The notes beneath the pieces are model-generated. The model searched no databases. It was not told where the DNA came from and worked only from the letters and a program-made list of their open reading frames with translations. 64,000 bases of DNA. Source: QPIN01 sp965224575. GTDB lineage: Bacteria > Pseudomonadota > Gammaproteobacteria > Methylococcales > Methylomonadaceae. The stretch is from contig CBDCZQ010000006.1 in NCBI GenBank assembly GCA_965224575.1, positions 2,232,001-2,296,000 on the forward strand, given 5' to 3'. This document shows positions 33,603 through 42,236 of the stretch, piece by piece (within the stretch, counting starts at the first letter, position 1; every line of letters begins with the position of its first letter). The translations under genes were made by a program, and so were the position numbers.

Positions 33603-36281
33603 ATGAATAAAATGGTAATTACGGATGGCTCGGAACAAGGTGATATAGATCCCGTAGAAACACAAGAATGGATTGATGCTTTACAGTCGGTTATAGAAAG
33701 AGAAGGAAAAGACCGTGCCCATTTTCTGGTTGAAAACTTACTAGCTGCTGCAAGAAAATCCGGATCAGATATTCCATTTAGTGCAAATACTGAATACTTC
33801 AATACCATTCATGTAGAACAGCAACCTCAATTTCCTGGTGATACTGTCATAGAACAAAAAGTACGTTCCTATATACGCTGGAATGCCATGATGATGGTAT
33901 TGAGAGCTAATAGACATACTAATGTGGGTGGGCATATTGCCAGTTTTGCATCTGCCGCTACTTTATATGATGTAGGGCAAAATCATTTTTGGCATGGAAC
34001 TTCGGAAGAACGTGAAGGTGATTTGATTTTTTTTCAAGGGCATTCAGCGCCTGGTATGTATTCACTTGCTTATCTACAAGGGCGATTATCAGAAGAACAA
34101 TTAGATAAATTTCGTCAAGAAGTCAATGGAAATGGGTTGTCATCTTACCCTCACCCTTGGTTAATGCCTGATTTTTGGCAATTTCCTACCGTTTCTATGG
34201 GGCTTGGGCCTATTATGGCCATTTATCAGGCTCGGTTTATGCGCTATTTGCAAGGGCGTGGCTTTGCTGATACCTCTGAACGGAAAGTATGGGCATTTTT
34301 AGGTGATGGAGAAACCGATGAGCCTGAATCTTTGGGAGCTATTGGGATGGCTGGTCGAGAAAAACTGGATAATCTGGTTTTTGTTGTTAACTGTAATTTA
34401 CAACGATTAGATGGCCCTGTACGTGGTAATGGCAAGATTATTCAAGAATTAGAAGGTGAATTTCGTGGTGCAGGCTGGAATGTCATTAAACTGGTTTGGG
34501 GGCATTTATGGGATGCTTTATTAGCCAGAGATAAAGAAGGACATCTTGCTAGAAGGATGATGGAATGTGTGGATGGAGATTACCAGACTTTTAAATCTAA
34601 AGATGGTGCTTATGTTCGTGAGTTTTTCTTCAATACACCTGAACTTAAAGCAATGGTAAGCGATTATTCAGATCAGGATATCTGGGGCTTGGATAGAGGT
34701 GGGCACGATCCATCCAAAGTATTTGCAGCCTATCAAGCAGCTATAAATCATAAAGAGCAACCCACGGTTATTTTGGCCAAAACGATTAAAGGCTATGGCA
34801 TGGGGTCATCTGGTGAAGCTCAGAACACATCACATCAACAGAAAAAAATGAGTGAGGAATCGCTTCGTCGTTTTAAAGTTAAATACGATCTGCCAGTAAA
34901 AGATGATGAATTAGAAAGTTTACCTTATCTGAAGTTTGAAGAAGGATCGGCAGAGTTAAACTATATGTTAGAAAGACGTGAGCAACTAGGTGGATTTATT
35001 CCATCAAGACGCACACAAACAATTCCTTTAGATATTCCAGCATTAGCAGACTTTAAACCATTATTAGCCGGCACAGGTGAAGGGCATGAAAGTTCAACAA
35101 CAATGGCCTTTGTCCGTATGTTGGGTATTTTGGTTAAGGATAAAAATATAGGTAAACGTATTGTTCCGATTGTTCCTGATGAATCACGAACATTTGGTAT
35201 GGAGGGTATGTTTAGGCAGTTAGGTATCTGGTCTCAAGTAGGACAGTTATACACACCTCAAGATGCTGAACAATTAATGTACTACAAGGAAGATAAACAT
35301 GGACAGGTGATACAAGAAGGGATTAATGAAGCGGGGGGTATGAGTGACTGGATTGCAGCAGGAACAGCATATTCAACACATGGGGTGCCGATGATTCCTT
35401 TTTATATTTTTTATTCCATGTTTGGCTTTCAACGGGTTGCTGATCTTATCTGGGCAGCGGCGGATCAATGTACGCGTGGATTTTTATTAGGTGCTACAGC
35501 AGGTAGAACGACATTAAATGGAGAAGGGTTGCAGCATGAAGATGGACATAGCCAAGTCTTCGCTAACTCTGTACCAAACTGTGTTTCTTATGATCCAACA
35601 TACGGTTACGAGGTTGCTGTTATCATTCAGGATGGAATGAGGCGAATGTATGTGGATAAGGAAAATGTTTTTTACTACATTACAGTCATGAATGAAAACT
35701 ATGAGCAACCGGCATTACCTAATGGGACAGAAGAAGAAATTTTAAAAGGCATGTACTTGTTCCAGAAAGGTGCTAAAAACAAGTCGCCTAGAGTTCAATT
35801 ATTGGGTTCAGGGACAATTTTTCGGGAAGCAGTTGCAGCTGCAAAATTATTACATGATGATTGGAAAGTAGAAGCGGATTTATGGAGTTGTCCAAGTTTT
35901 AACGAGCTGGCTAGAGATGGTCAAACATGTGACCGATGGAATCGTTTACATCCAACTGAAAGGGCTAAACAATCACATGTTGCTCGGTGTCTGGATGGTA
36001 CAAAAGGCCCTGTTATAGCAAGTACTGATTATATTCGTGCTTTTGCAGAGCAAATCAGAGCTTACATTTCTGCGCCCTACACAGTTTTAGGAACAGATGG
36101 TTTTGGGCGGTCTGATACACGTGAAAATTTGCGTAGCTTCTTTGAAGTCAATCGTTATCATATTGTGTTAGCAGCGTTAAAAGGATTGGCAGATAATAAT
36201 GAATTTGATGCCGCTAAAATTGATGTAGCTATTGTAAAATACGATATTAACCCTGAAATCAGCGCACCTTGGCTAGTATAA
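33603..36281 (+). CDS. aceE: Pyruvate dehydrogenase E1 component, homodimeric
   Basis: 892 residues, normal for the alpha2-type AceE. N-terminal QEWIDALQSVIEREG and RAHFLVENLL; TPP-binding motif GDGETDEPESLGAI ending NCN; the ASAATLYDVGQNHFW region; transketolase-like middle domain with PDESRTFGMEGMFRQ, and LQHEDGHSQVFAN; C-terminal LGTDGFGRSDTRENLR. It decarboxylates pyruvate and reductively acetylates the lipoyl groups of AceF in the cytoplasm. It is followed 11 bases later by aceF and then lpdA, the standard pdh operon. There is no pdhR gene upstream. Confidence 0.97.
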   Translation: MNKMVITDGSEQGDIDPVETQEWIDALQSVIEREGKDRAHFLVENLLAAARKSGSDIPFSANTEYFNTIHVEQQPQFPGDTVIEQKVRSYIRWNAMMMVLRANRHTNVGGHIASFASAATLYDVGQNHFWHGTSEEREGDLIFFQGHSAPGMYSLAYLQGRLSEEQLDKFRQEVNGNGLSSYPHPWLMPDFWQFPTVSMGLGPIMAIYQARFMRYLQGRGFADTSERKVWAFLGDGETDEPESLGAIGMAGREKLDNLVFVVNCNLQRLDGPVRGNGKIIQELEGEFRGAGWNVIKLVWGHLWDALLARDKEGHLARRMMECVDGDYQTFKSKDGAYVREFFFNTPELKAMVSDYSDQDIWGLDRGGHDPSKVFAAYQAAINHKEQPTVILAKTIKGYGMGSSGEAQNTSHQQKKMSEESLRRFKVKYDLPVKDDELESLPYLKFEEGSAELNYMLERREQLGGFIPSRRTQTIPLDIPALADFKPLLAGTGEGHESSTTMAFVRMLGILVKDKNIGKRIVPIVPDESRTFGMEGMFRQLGIWSQVGQLYTPQDAEQLMYYKEDKHGQVIQEGINEAGGMSDWIAAGTAYSTHGVPMIPFYIFYSMFGFQRVADLIWAAADQCTRGFLLGATAGRTTLNGEGLQHEDGHSQVFANSVPNCVSYDPTYGYEVAVIIQDGMRRMYVDKENVFYYITVMNENYEQPALPNGTEEEILKGMYLFQKGAKNKSPRVQLLGSGTIFREAVAAAKLLHDDWKVEADLWSCPSFNELARDGQTCDRWNRLHPTERAKQSHVARCLDGTKGPVIASTDYIRAFAEQIRAYISAPYTVLGTDGFGRSDTRENLRSFFEVNRYHIVLAALKGLADNNEFDAAKIDVAIVKYDINPEISAPWLV

Positions 36282-36292
36282 GAGTTTAAATA

Positions 36293-37576
36293 ATGAGCGA
36301 ATTAATCGAAATAAAAATACCTGATCTAGGTGGTGCTGACGAAGTTGAAATTGTAGAAATACTAATTCAACCGGGTGATGCTATTGAACCAGAACAAACC
36401 TTGGCAGTGATGGAAAGTGATAAGGCTACGATGGATTTACCTGCCAGTATGGCAGGAACAATTCAAGAGGTTATCATCAAAGTGGGTGATAAAGTTTCTC
36501 AAGACTCACTAGTTGCTATGTTAAGGCCAGGGGCTGCCGAATCTGTTACAGAAGAGAAAGTTGCTGAACCAACAAAAACAGAAACCAAAACTGAACAAGT
36601 TGTTGAGAAAAAGGTAGAGAAAAAACAACCGCCACCGGTTGCAGAGAAAAAGCCAGAACCTGTTGCCGTTTCCAGCAATAGTAAAGCACATGCCACACCC
36701 AGTGTAAGACTGTTTGCGAGAGAATTAGGTGTAGATTTAAGTAAAATACAACAAGGAAGTGGTCGAAAAGGACGTATTTTACGAGAAGATGTACAAGCTT
36801 TTGTGAAAAAAGCAATGGCGGGTGGTGCAACACAAGGTGGTGGAACGGGTATTTCTCCGATACCAGAAGTTGATTTTTCCCAATTTGGTGAAACAGATAT
36901 CCAGCCATTAAGTAAAATTAAGCGTTTAACTGGCGACCATATGGTGCGTGTCTGCTTAAATCTTCCGATGGTTACTCAGCATGATGAAGCTGATATTACC
37001 GATATGGAAGATTTTAGAAAATCCAACAATGCAGGCAAGCCAGAAATAAAACTGACAGGTTTGGTGTTTATTATTAAAGCACTAGTTTCCGCTTTAAAAC
37101 AATTTCCGCAGTTTAATAGTTCACTTTCAGCAGATGGACAATCTTTAATATTTAAAAAATATGTCAATATTGGTATTGCTGTTGAAACCCCTAATGGATT
37201 AGTGGTTCCTGTGATTCGTGGCGCTGATGCCATGAATTTAAATGAATTATCAGCACAATTAGTTGAGTTAAGTGGAAAAGCCAGAGACGGCAAACTACCT
37301 CCAGCAGCCATGCAAGGTGGGAGTATGTCTATTTCAAGTTTAGGTGGGATTGGTGGTACAGCTTTTACACCCATAGTTAATGCACCAGAGGTCGCTATTT
37401 TGGGTGTTAGTCGCTCTAAAATGCAACCCGTCTGGCAAGGTAATGAATTTGTTCCGCGACTGATGCTTCCATTAGATTTAACCTATGACCATCGTGTGAT
37501 TGACGGAGCAGAAGCTGCTCGTTTCTTAGTTGCTATTACCCAATCTTTGGGTGATATTCGTCGTTTATTATTGTAG
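36293..37576 (+). CDS. aceF: Pyruvate dehydrogenase E2, dihydrolipoamide acetyltransferase
   Basis: 427 residues. A single lipoyl domain (about 1-80; lipoylated Lys in ESDKATMDLPAS) is followed by a Pro/Lys/Glu/Thr linker, the peripheral subunit-binding domain (about 133-170; TPSVRLFARELGVDLSKI, GRKGRILREDV) and the catalytic domain with YDHRVIDGAEAARF near the end, containing the catalytic His and Asp. E. coli AceF has three lipoyl domains, so this is the short type. Transfers acetyl from lipoate to CoA. Between aceE and lpdA. Confidence 0.96.
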   Translation: MSELIEIKIPDLGGADEVEIVEILIQPGDAIEPEQTLAVMESDKATMDLPASMAGTIQEVIIKVGDKVSQDSLVAMLRPGAAESVTEEKVAEPTKTETKTEQVVEKKVEKKQPPPVAEKKPEPVAVSSNSKAHATPSVRLFARELGVDLSKIQQGSGRKGRILREDVQAFVKKAMAGGATQGGGTGISPIPEVDFSQFGETDIQPLSKIKRLTGDHMVRVCLNLPMVTQHDEADITDMEDFRKSNNAGKPEIKLTGLVFIIKALVSALKQFPQFNSSLSADGQSLIFKKYVNIGIAVETPNGLVVPVIRGADAMNLNELSAQLVELSGKARDGKLPPAAMQGGSMSISSLGGIGGTAFTPIVNAPEVAILGVSRSKMQPVWQGNEFVPRLMLPLDLTYDHRVIDGAEAARFLVAITQSLGDIRRLLL

Positions 37577-37589
37577 AGGGAATTTCGAT

Positions 37590-39002
37590 ATGGCAGATTT
37601 ACATGCAGAAGTTTTAGTTTTAGGCGGTGGGCCAGGGGGTTATACTGCGGCGTTTCGAGCAGCTGATCTAGGGAAGAAAGTTGTATTGATTGAGCGTTAC
37701 CCAGTTATAGGTGGGGTTTGCTTAAATGTAGGGTGTATTCCTTCTAAAGCATTATTACACATGGCACAAATTATTCATGAAGTCGATGAAATTGACCATC
37801 ATGGAATTAGCTATGGAAAGCCCAGTTTTGATTTGGATAAAATTAGAAGTTGGAAAGAAAGTGTGACAAAAAACTTAACTACCGGTTTGGCTGGTTTAGT
37901 TAAACAACGCAAAGTTACTTTGGTTCAAGGGACGGGAACTTTTGCCTCTGCTAATTCAGTTATTATAGAGTCGGAAGAGGGCAGTCAGACCATTACTTTT
38001 GACAATGCTATTATTGCCGCAGGTTCTCAGCCCACTAAAATTCCGGTTTTTCCAAATGATGATCCAAGGTTATGGGATTCTACTGATGCCTTAAATGTGC
38101 AAGAAGTACCCAAGAAATTACTCGTGGTCGGGGGTGGTATTATTGGCTTGGAAATGGCAACGGTCTATCATGCATTAGGTTCAGAAATTAGTATTGTTGA
38201 ATTAATGGATCAGATTATCCCTGGTTGTGACGCTGATTTAGTCAGACCTTTAACAAAGCGAATTAAAAAACAATATAAGAACATATGGCTAAAAACTAAA
38301 GTCGATGAAATTAAACCGTTAAAAAAGGGTTTGAAAGTTACGTTTTCTGGCGATAATGCACCTGAGCCAGAAACGTTTGATGCAGTTTTAGTTGCAGTGG
38401 GTCGCAGACCGAATGGGTTAAAAATTGGAGCAGATAAAGCAGGTGTTAATGTCGACGAAATGGGCTTTATCAAGGTAAACGAACAACAAAAAACAAATAT
38501 TGATCATATCTATGCAATAGGTGATGTCGTAGGAAATCCAATGTTGGCTCATAAAGCTGTGCATGAAGGAAAAATTGCTGCAGAAGTTATTTTTGGTATG
38601 AAAGTTGGATTTGATGCGCTAACAATTCCATCAGTGGCGTATACTGATCCAGAAGTAGCATGGATGGGCTTGACAGAAAATCAGGCAAAAGAAGAGGGAA
38701 TTGAATATGAAAAAGGTGCTTTTCCTTGGGCTGCAAGTGGACGTTCATTAAGTATTGGTAGAAATGAAGGTCTAACCAAAATCTTATCTGAAAAGGATAC
38801 AGGAAGAATTTTAGGGGCAGGTATGGTTGGACCTAATGCTGGTGAATTAATTGCTGAGGCAGTATTGGCACTGGAAATGGGTGCTGATGTAGAAGATATA
38901 GGGTTATCAATTCATCCTCATCCAACGTTATCTGAAACTTTTGCCTTTGCAGCAGAAATGATCACAGGTACGATTACCGATCTTTATGTAAAGAAAAAAT
39001 AA
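37590..39002 (+). CDS. lpdA: Dihydrolipoamide dehydrogenase (E3)
   Basis: 470 residues from the ATG at 37590, preceded by GAGGGA; the longer open frame from 37530 would overlap aceF and is not needed. FAD-binding GGGPGGYTAAFRAADLG, redox disulfide GGVCLNVGCIPSKALLH, NAD-binding VVGGGIIGLEMATVYHALGS, second FAD motif YAIGDVVGNPMLAHKA and the C-terminal HPHPTLSE with catalytic His and Glu. It re-oxidises dihydrolipoate in the pyruvate (and other 2-oxoacid) dehydrogenase complexes. Final gene of the aceE-aceF-lpdA set; the next gene follows after 9 bases. Confidence 0.97.
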   Translation: MADLHAEVLVLGGGPGGYTAAFRAADLGKKVVLIERYPVIGGVCLNVGCIPSKALLHMAQIIHEVDEIDHHGISYGKPSFDLDKIRSWKESVTKNLTTGLAGLVKQRKVTLVQGTGTFASANSVIIESEEGSQTITFDNAIIAAGSQPTKIPVFPNDDPRLWDSTDALNVQEVPKKLLVVGGGIIGLEMATVYHALGSEISIVELMDQIIPGCDADLVRPLTKRIKKQYKNIWLKTKVDEIKPLKKGLKVTFSGDNAPEPETFDAVLVAVGRRPNGLKIGADKAGVNVDEMGFIKVNEQQKTNIDHIYAIGDVVGNPMLAHKAVHEGKIAAEVIFGMKVGFDALTIPSVAYTDPEVAWMGLTENQAKEEGIEYEKGAFPWAASGRSLSIGRNEGLTKILSEKDTGRILGAGMVGPNAGELIAEAVLALEMGADVEDIGLSIHPHPTLSETFAFAAEMITGTITDLYVKKK

Positions 39003-39011
39003 GAGAAGACT

Positions 39012-39494
39012 ATGTCAGTTAATGATCAAGATTTTAAAAATGCACTTAAACTATGGGCCAGTGGCGTTACTGTTGTCACTGTAAAAACCGAAAACCATGG
39101 TTTAAAAGGTATGACGGCAACTTCATTTAGCAGTGTGTCGATGGAACCTCCACAAATTCTAGTCTGTATTAATAAAGTAACGGATACAGGAGAAGCTGTT
39201 TTAGAAGGTAAATCTTTTGCTGTTAATATTTTAAAAGCTGAGCAGGAAGAGATTTCTAATCAATTTGCTGGTGGAGCGACCCAAGAAGAGCGTTTTGCAA
39301 ATATAAATTGGCATGAGGGCGAAACTGGCTCACCTATTTTTGATGATGCATTAGTCACATTAGAATGTACCGTGGTTCAACAAGTATTAGCTGGAACGCA
39401 TTGGGTAGTGATTGGTGAAGTTCAAGCCGTTGAATGTCATTCTGGAGAGCCATTGTTATATTACAACTCGGCTTATTGTGGTTTAAAAAATTAA
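39012..39494 (+). CDS. Flavin reductase-like (FMN-binding split barrel) protein
   Basis: 160 residues with the flavin reductase signature: ALKLWASGVTVVTV, GMTATSFSSVSMEPPQILVCIN, SFAVNIL and HWVVIGEVQAV, ending PLLYYNSAYCGL. Such proteins reduce free FMN or FAD with NAD(P)H, often for a partner monooxygenase; no such partner is seen here. Directly downstream of lpdA on the same strand (9-base gap), likely co-transcribed, which would be an unusual companion for pdh. Confidence 0.85.
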   Translation: MSVNDQDFKNALKLWASGVTVVTVKTENHGLKGMTATSFSSVSMEPPQILVCINKVTDTGEAVLEGKSFAVNILKAEQEEISNQFAGGATQEERFANINWHEGETGSPIFDDALVTLECTVVQQVLAGTHWVVIGEVQAVECHSGEPLLYYNSAYCGLKN

Positions 39495-39543
39495 ATCCAG
39501 AAAAATAAAGCATCATTTATTTGCTTGAGACCTATGGCTATTA

Positions 39544-40251
39544 CTAATCTTCAAAGTTAATATCTCTCCATTCTTTCTCAATAAAACCCTGTATCGGTTG
39601 ATACTGGGTTTTATAAGACATCTTTCCACAGTTTTTTATCCAATAACCTAAATACACGAACTCAAGCTCCATTTGTAAAGCATGCTCAATTTGCCACAAA
39701 ACGGCATAGGTGCCAAGGCTGTAGTTGGAAAACTTAGGATCAAAAAAAGTATAAACAGCAGATAAGGCATTATCTAACAAGTCTACAATGGCAACTGCAG
39801 CACATTTATCACCTATTGAAAATTCAACGAATAATGTTTTACACCACTGACTGCTCAAAAAATTAATGTAGTCTTCTTCAGTGGAATTTGCCATACCTCC
39901 ATCTTGGTGTCTGTCTTTCTGATATCGCATATACATATCGTAATGTTCTTGCTCAAATTGCGCGGGTTTGATAATAACGCTTGTTTGCTGGTTTTTTTTA
40001 ATACATCTTTTTTGGTTTTTACTAGCTTTAAATTGTTCAATAGCTACTCGGGTAGGGATACATTCTGAACAAGTTGGGCATCTTGGCGCGTAGACTTCAT
40101 TACCACTTCGTCTGAAACCTTGTTCTATAAGTTGGCTGTATATTGCAGTGCTCTGTGAAAAAGAAGGATGGACAAATGCAGATTGAGCATTTCGTTTATC
40201 AAGATAGCTGCAAGGTGATTGGTCTGTTACAAATACTGGAATGGAAATCAT
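39544..40251 (-). CDS. bpt: Aspartate/glutamate leucyltransferase (Bpt)
   Basis: 235 residues from the ATG at 40251, which overlaps the aat stop as ATGA; this is the natural coupled start rather than the upstream ATG at 40290. Features: SYLDKRNAQSAFVHP, GFRRSGNEVYAPRCPTCSECIPTRVAIEQF with the CxxC-type Cys cluster, YMRYQKDRHQDGGM and ELEFVYLGYWI. Bpt transfers Leu from leucyl-tRNA to proteins with N-terminal Asp or Glu, feeding them to ClpS/ClpAP (N-degron pathway). Paired with aat, the other bacterial N-end-rule transferase. Confidence 0.95.
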   Translation of the reverse strand: MISIPVFVTDQSPCSYLDKRNAQSAFVHPSFSQSTAIYSQLIEQGFRRSGNEVYAPRCPTCSECIPTRVAIEQFKASKNQKRCIKKNQQTSVIIKPAQFEQEHYDMYMRYQKDRHQDGGMANSTEEDYINFLSSQWCKTLFVEFSIGDKCAAVAIVDLLDNALSAVYTFFDPKFSNYSLGTYAVLWQIEHALQMELEFVYLGYWIKNCGKMSYKTQYQPIQGFIEKEWRDINFED

Positions 40252-40943
40252 TTTGGCATCCATGCCATTTTGCTTGGATAGACGGAACAATAGCGCTGCA
40301 ATAAAGATAAAAATTTTTCGCGACCAATTTCTTCTGCACCTAAACTACTCAAGTGGTTAGTATGAACTTGACAGTCAATGAGCTGATAACCCCATTCAGA
40401 AAGTTGATTGACTAAAGAGTGGAAAGCTATTTTTGAGGCATCTGTTTTTTTGTGGAACATTGATTCACCAAAAAAGACTTGTCCGATGCTGATTCCATAT
40501 AAACCACCTACTAATTCATTATCAAACCAAACTTCACAAGAATGGGCAATACCTTGTTGGTGAAGTTGTGTATAAGCTTGATAAATCTCTTCTGTAATCC
40601 ATGTCCCATATTCTTTTTTTCTGGGGGCTGCGCAATGTTGTATTACTTGGGAAAAAGCTTGGTCGTAGGTTACTTGAAAAATTTCTTTACGGATGGTTTT
40701 TTTTAGGCTTCGAGATATTTTCAGGTTTTTTGGGAATAAAACTAAGCGTGGATTAGGAGACCACCATAAAATAGGTTCTCCAGAACTATACCAAGGGAAA
40801 ATCCCTTGTTGATAGGCATTAATAATTCGTTGAGAAGAAAGACAGCCTCCAATAGCTAATAAACCATCAGGGTCTGTTAAAGCAGTTTCAATAGCAGGAA
40901 AACTTTGATTAGGTTGTAACGGATCGAGTATGGGTAATTGCAT
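40248..40943 (-). CDS. aat: Leucyl/phenylalanyl-tRNA-protein transferase
   Basis: 231 residues with the family signatures FPAIETALTDPDGLLAIGG, INAYQQGIFPWYSSGEPILWWSPNPR, GTWITEEIYQAYTQLHQQG, GGLYGISIGQVFFGESMFH and LIDCQVHTNHLSSLGAEEI. It adds Leu or Phe to N-terminal Lys or Arg. Its stop codon overlaps the bpt start (ATGA), so both N-degron enzymes are made together. Confidence 0.96.
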   Translation of the reverse strand: MQLPILDPLQPNQSFPAIETALTDPDGLLAIGGCLSSQRIINAYQQGIFPWYSSGEPILWWSPNPRLVLFPKNLKISRSLKKTIRKEIFQVTYDQAFSQVIQHCAAPRKKEYGTWITEEIYQAYTQLHQQGIAHSCEVWFDNELVGGLYGISIGQVFFGESMFHKKTDASKIAFHSLVNQLSEWGYQLIDCQVHTNHLSSLGAEEIGREKFLSLLQRYCSVYPSKMAWMPK

Positions 40944-40987
40944 GATTTATCTTGTATTACCAATATACTTTTTATTTTGAGTTATTT

Positions 40988-41021
40988 GTAGGTTGGGCTG
41001 CCGTCTCTTTGGCAACCCAAC
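40988..41021. repeat. GTAGGTTGGG palindromic repeat, copy C
   Basis: A single 34-base palindrome identical to the first unit at 782-815, in the gap between trxB (ending 41101) and aat (starting 40943). It folds as GTTGGGCTGCC with GGCAACCCAAC, one mismatch. In the minus-strand transcript it would lie downstream of trxB. Confidence 0.75.
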
Positions 41022-41100
41022 ATAAAGTCATAACTTATTATGAAAGAAACATAGAAACGAGAGAAGTTTTACTTTATTCATCTTACAAAAATAATATTAC

Positions 41101-42057
41101 TTAAGCTTCTAATTCATCAATAAATTTTTCTACATCTAAGGCTGCCATACACCCAGCTCCAGCAGAAGTAATTGCTTGCTTGTAAACCGAGTCCATTACA
41201 TCACCCGCAGCAAAAACACCTTCAACGCTTGTTGCTGTGGCATTACCATTAATTCCACTATGAACTTTAATATATCCATGGTCCATTTCAAGTTGACCAT
41301 CAAAAATACCGGTGTTGGGCGTGTGTCCAATAGCAATAAACACACCATGAACATCTAAGTCTTTGCTAGAATCATCCTGTGTACTTTTAATTTTAATGCC
41401 AGTTACACCCATGTCATCCCCTAATACTTCCTCAAGAGTATGATTCCATTTGATAATTACATTTCCATTTTTTGATTTTTCAATCAATTTATCCGATAAA
41501 ATCTTTTCAGAACGAAATTTGTCACGGCGATGGATGACAGTTACTTCCGATGCAATGTTAGAGAGGTATAATGCTTCTTCCACCGCTGTATTACCCCCAC
41601 CAATAACGGCAACAGGTTTGTTTTTATAGAAAAACCCATCACAGGTTGCACAAGCTGAAACACCTTTTCCTTTATACGCTTCTTCTGATTCCAGACCCAG
41701 ATATTTTGCAGTTGCACCCGTCGCAATAATTAATGAATCACAGGTATAAACCCCTGAATCACCCGTTAAGGTGAAGGGACGAGAAGAAAGATCAGCGGTA
41801 TGAATATGATCAAAAATTATCTCGGTATTAAAACGCTCTGCATGTAACCGCATACGTTCCATTAACTCAGGGCCTTGAAGACCTTCAACATCGCCTGGCC
41901 AGTTATCAACTTCTGTTGTAGTCGTGAGCTGGCCACCTTGCTGCATGCCAGTAATCATTACTGGATTTAGGTTCGCTCTAGCAGCGTAGACAGCAGCAGT
42001 ATATCCCGCAGGGCCAGAGCCAAGAATCAGAAGTTTGCAGTGTTTGGCGTCACTCAT
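41101..42057 (-). CDS. trxB: Thioredoxin reductase
   Basis: 318 residues. FAD motif LGSGPAGYTAAVYAARA, the redox disulfide SACATCDGFFYKNK, NADPH motif AVIGGGNTAVEEALYLS followed by HRRDKFR, and the second FAD motif GVFAAGDVMDSVYKQAITSAGAGC. It reduces thioredoxin with NADPH in the cytoplasm. Divergent from ftsK; this trxB-ftsK pairing with aat/bpt is common in gammaproteobacteria. Confidence 0.97.
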   Translation of the reverse strand: MSDAKHCKLLILGSGPAGYTAAVYAARANLNPVMITGMQQGGQLTTTTEVDNWPGDVEGLQGPELMERMRLHAERFNTEIIFDHIHTADLSSRPFTLTGDSGVYTCDSLIIATGATAKYLGLESEEAYKGKGVSACATCDGFFYKNKPVAVIGGGNTAVEEALYLSNIASEVTVIHRRDKFRSEKILSDKLIEKSKNGNVIIKWNHTLEEVLGDDMGVTGIKIKSTQDDSSKDLDVHGVFIAIGHTPNTGIFDGQLEMDHGYIKVHSGINGNATATSVEGVFAAGDVMDSVYKQAITSAGAGCMAALDVEKFIDELEA

Positions 42058-42236
42058 TAATGTTCTCCAACAAAAAATTTAATAGCATTAATTATACTTC
42101 AGTTTTTAAACATATTTAAAAAAACCTAGTAAATAGAATGAATTGTAATTACATAAGAATAAACTTCAGTCAATTAATGTAAAATATATGATTATTGATC
42201 TATAATTATGTTTTATTAGATTTTTTTAACAACATT

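Noticed and set aside
37530..37589. Longer N-terminus for lpdA starting at 37530
   Set aside because: It would overlap the aceF end and adds residues not found in the family; the ATG at 37590 has a ribosome site and matches the usual start.
40252..40290. Upstream ATG for bpt at 40290
   Set aside because: It would overlap aat by more than 40 bases; the ATGA overlap at 40251 is the better coupled start and matches the family N-terminus.
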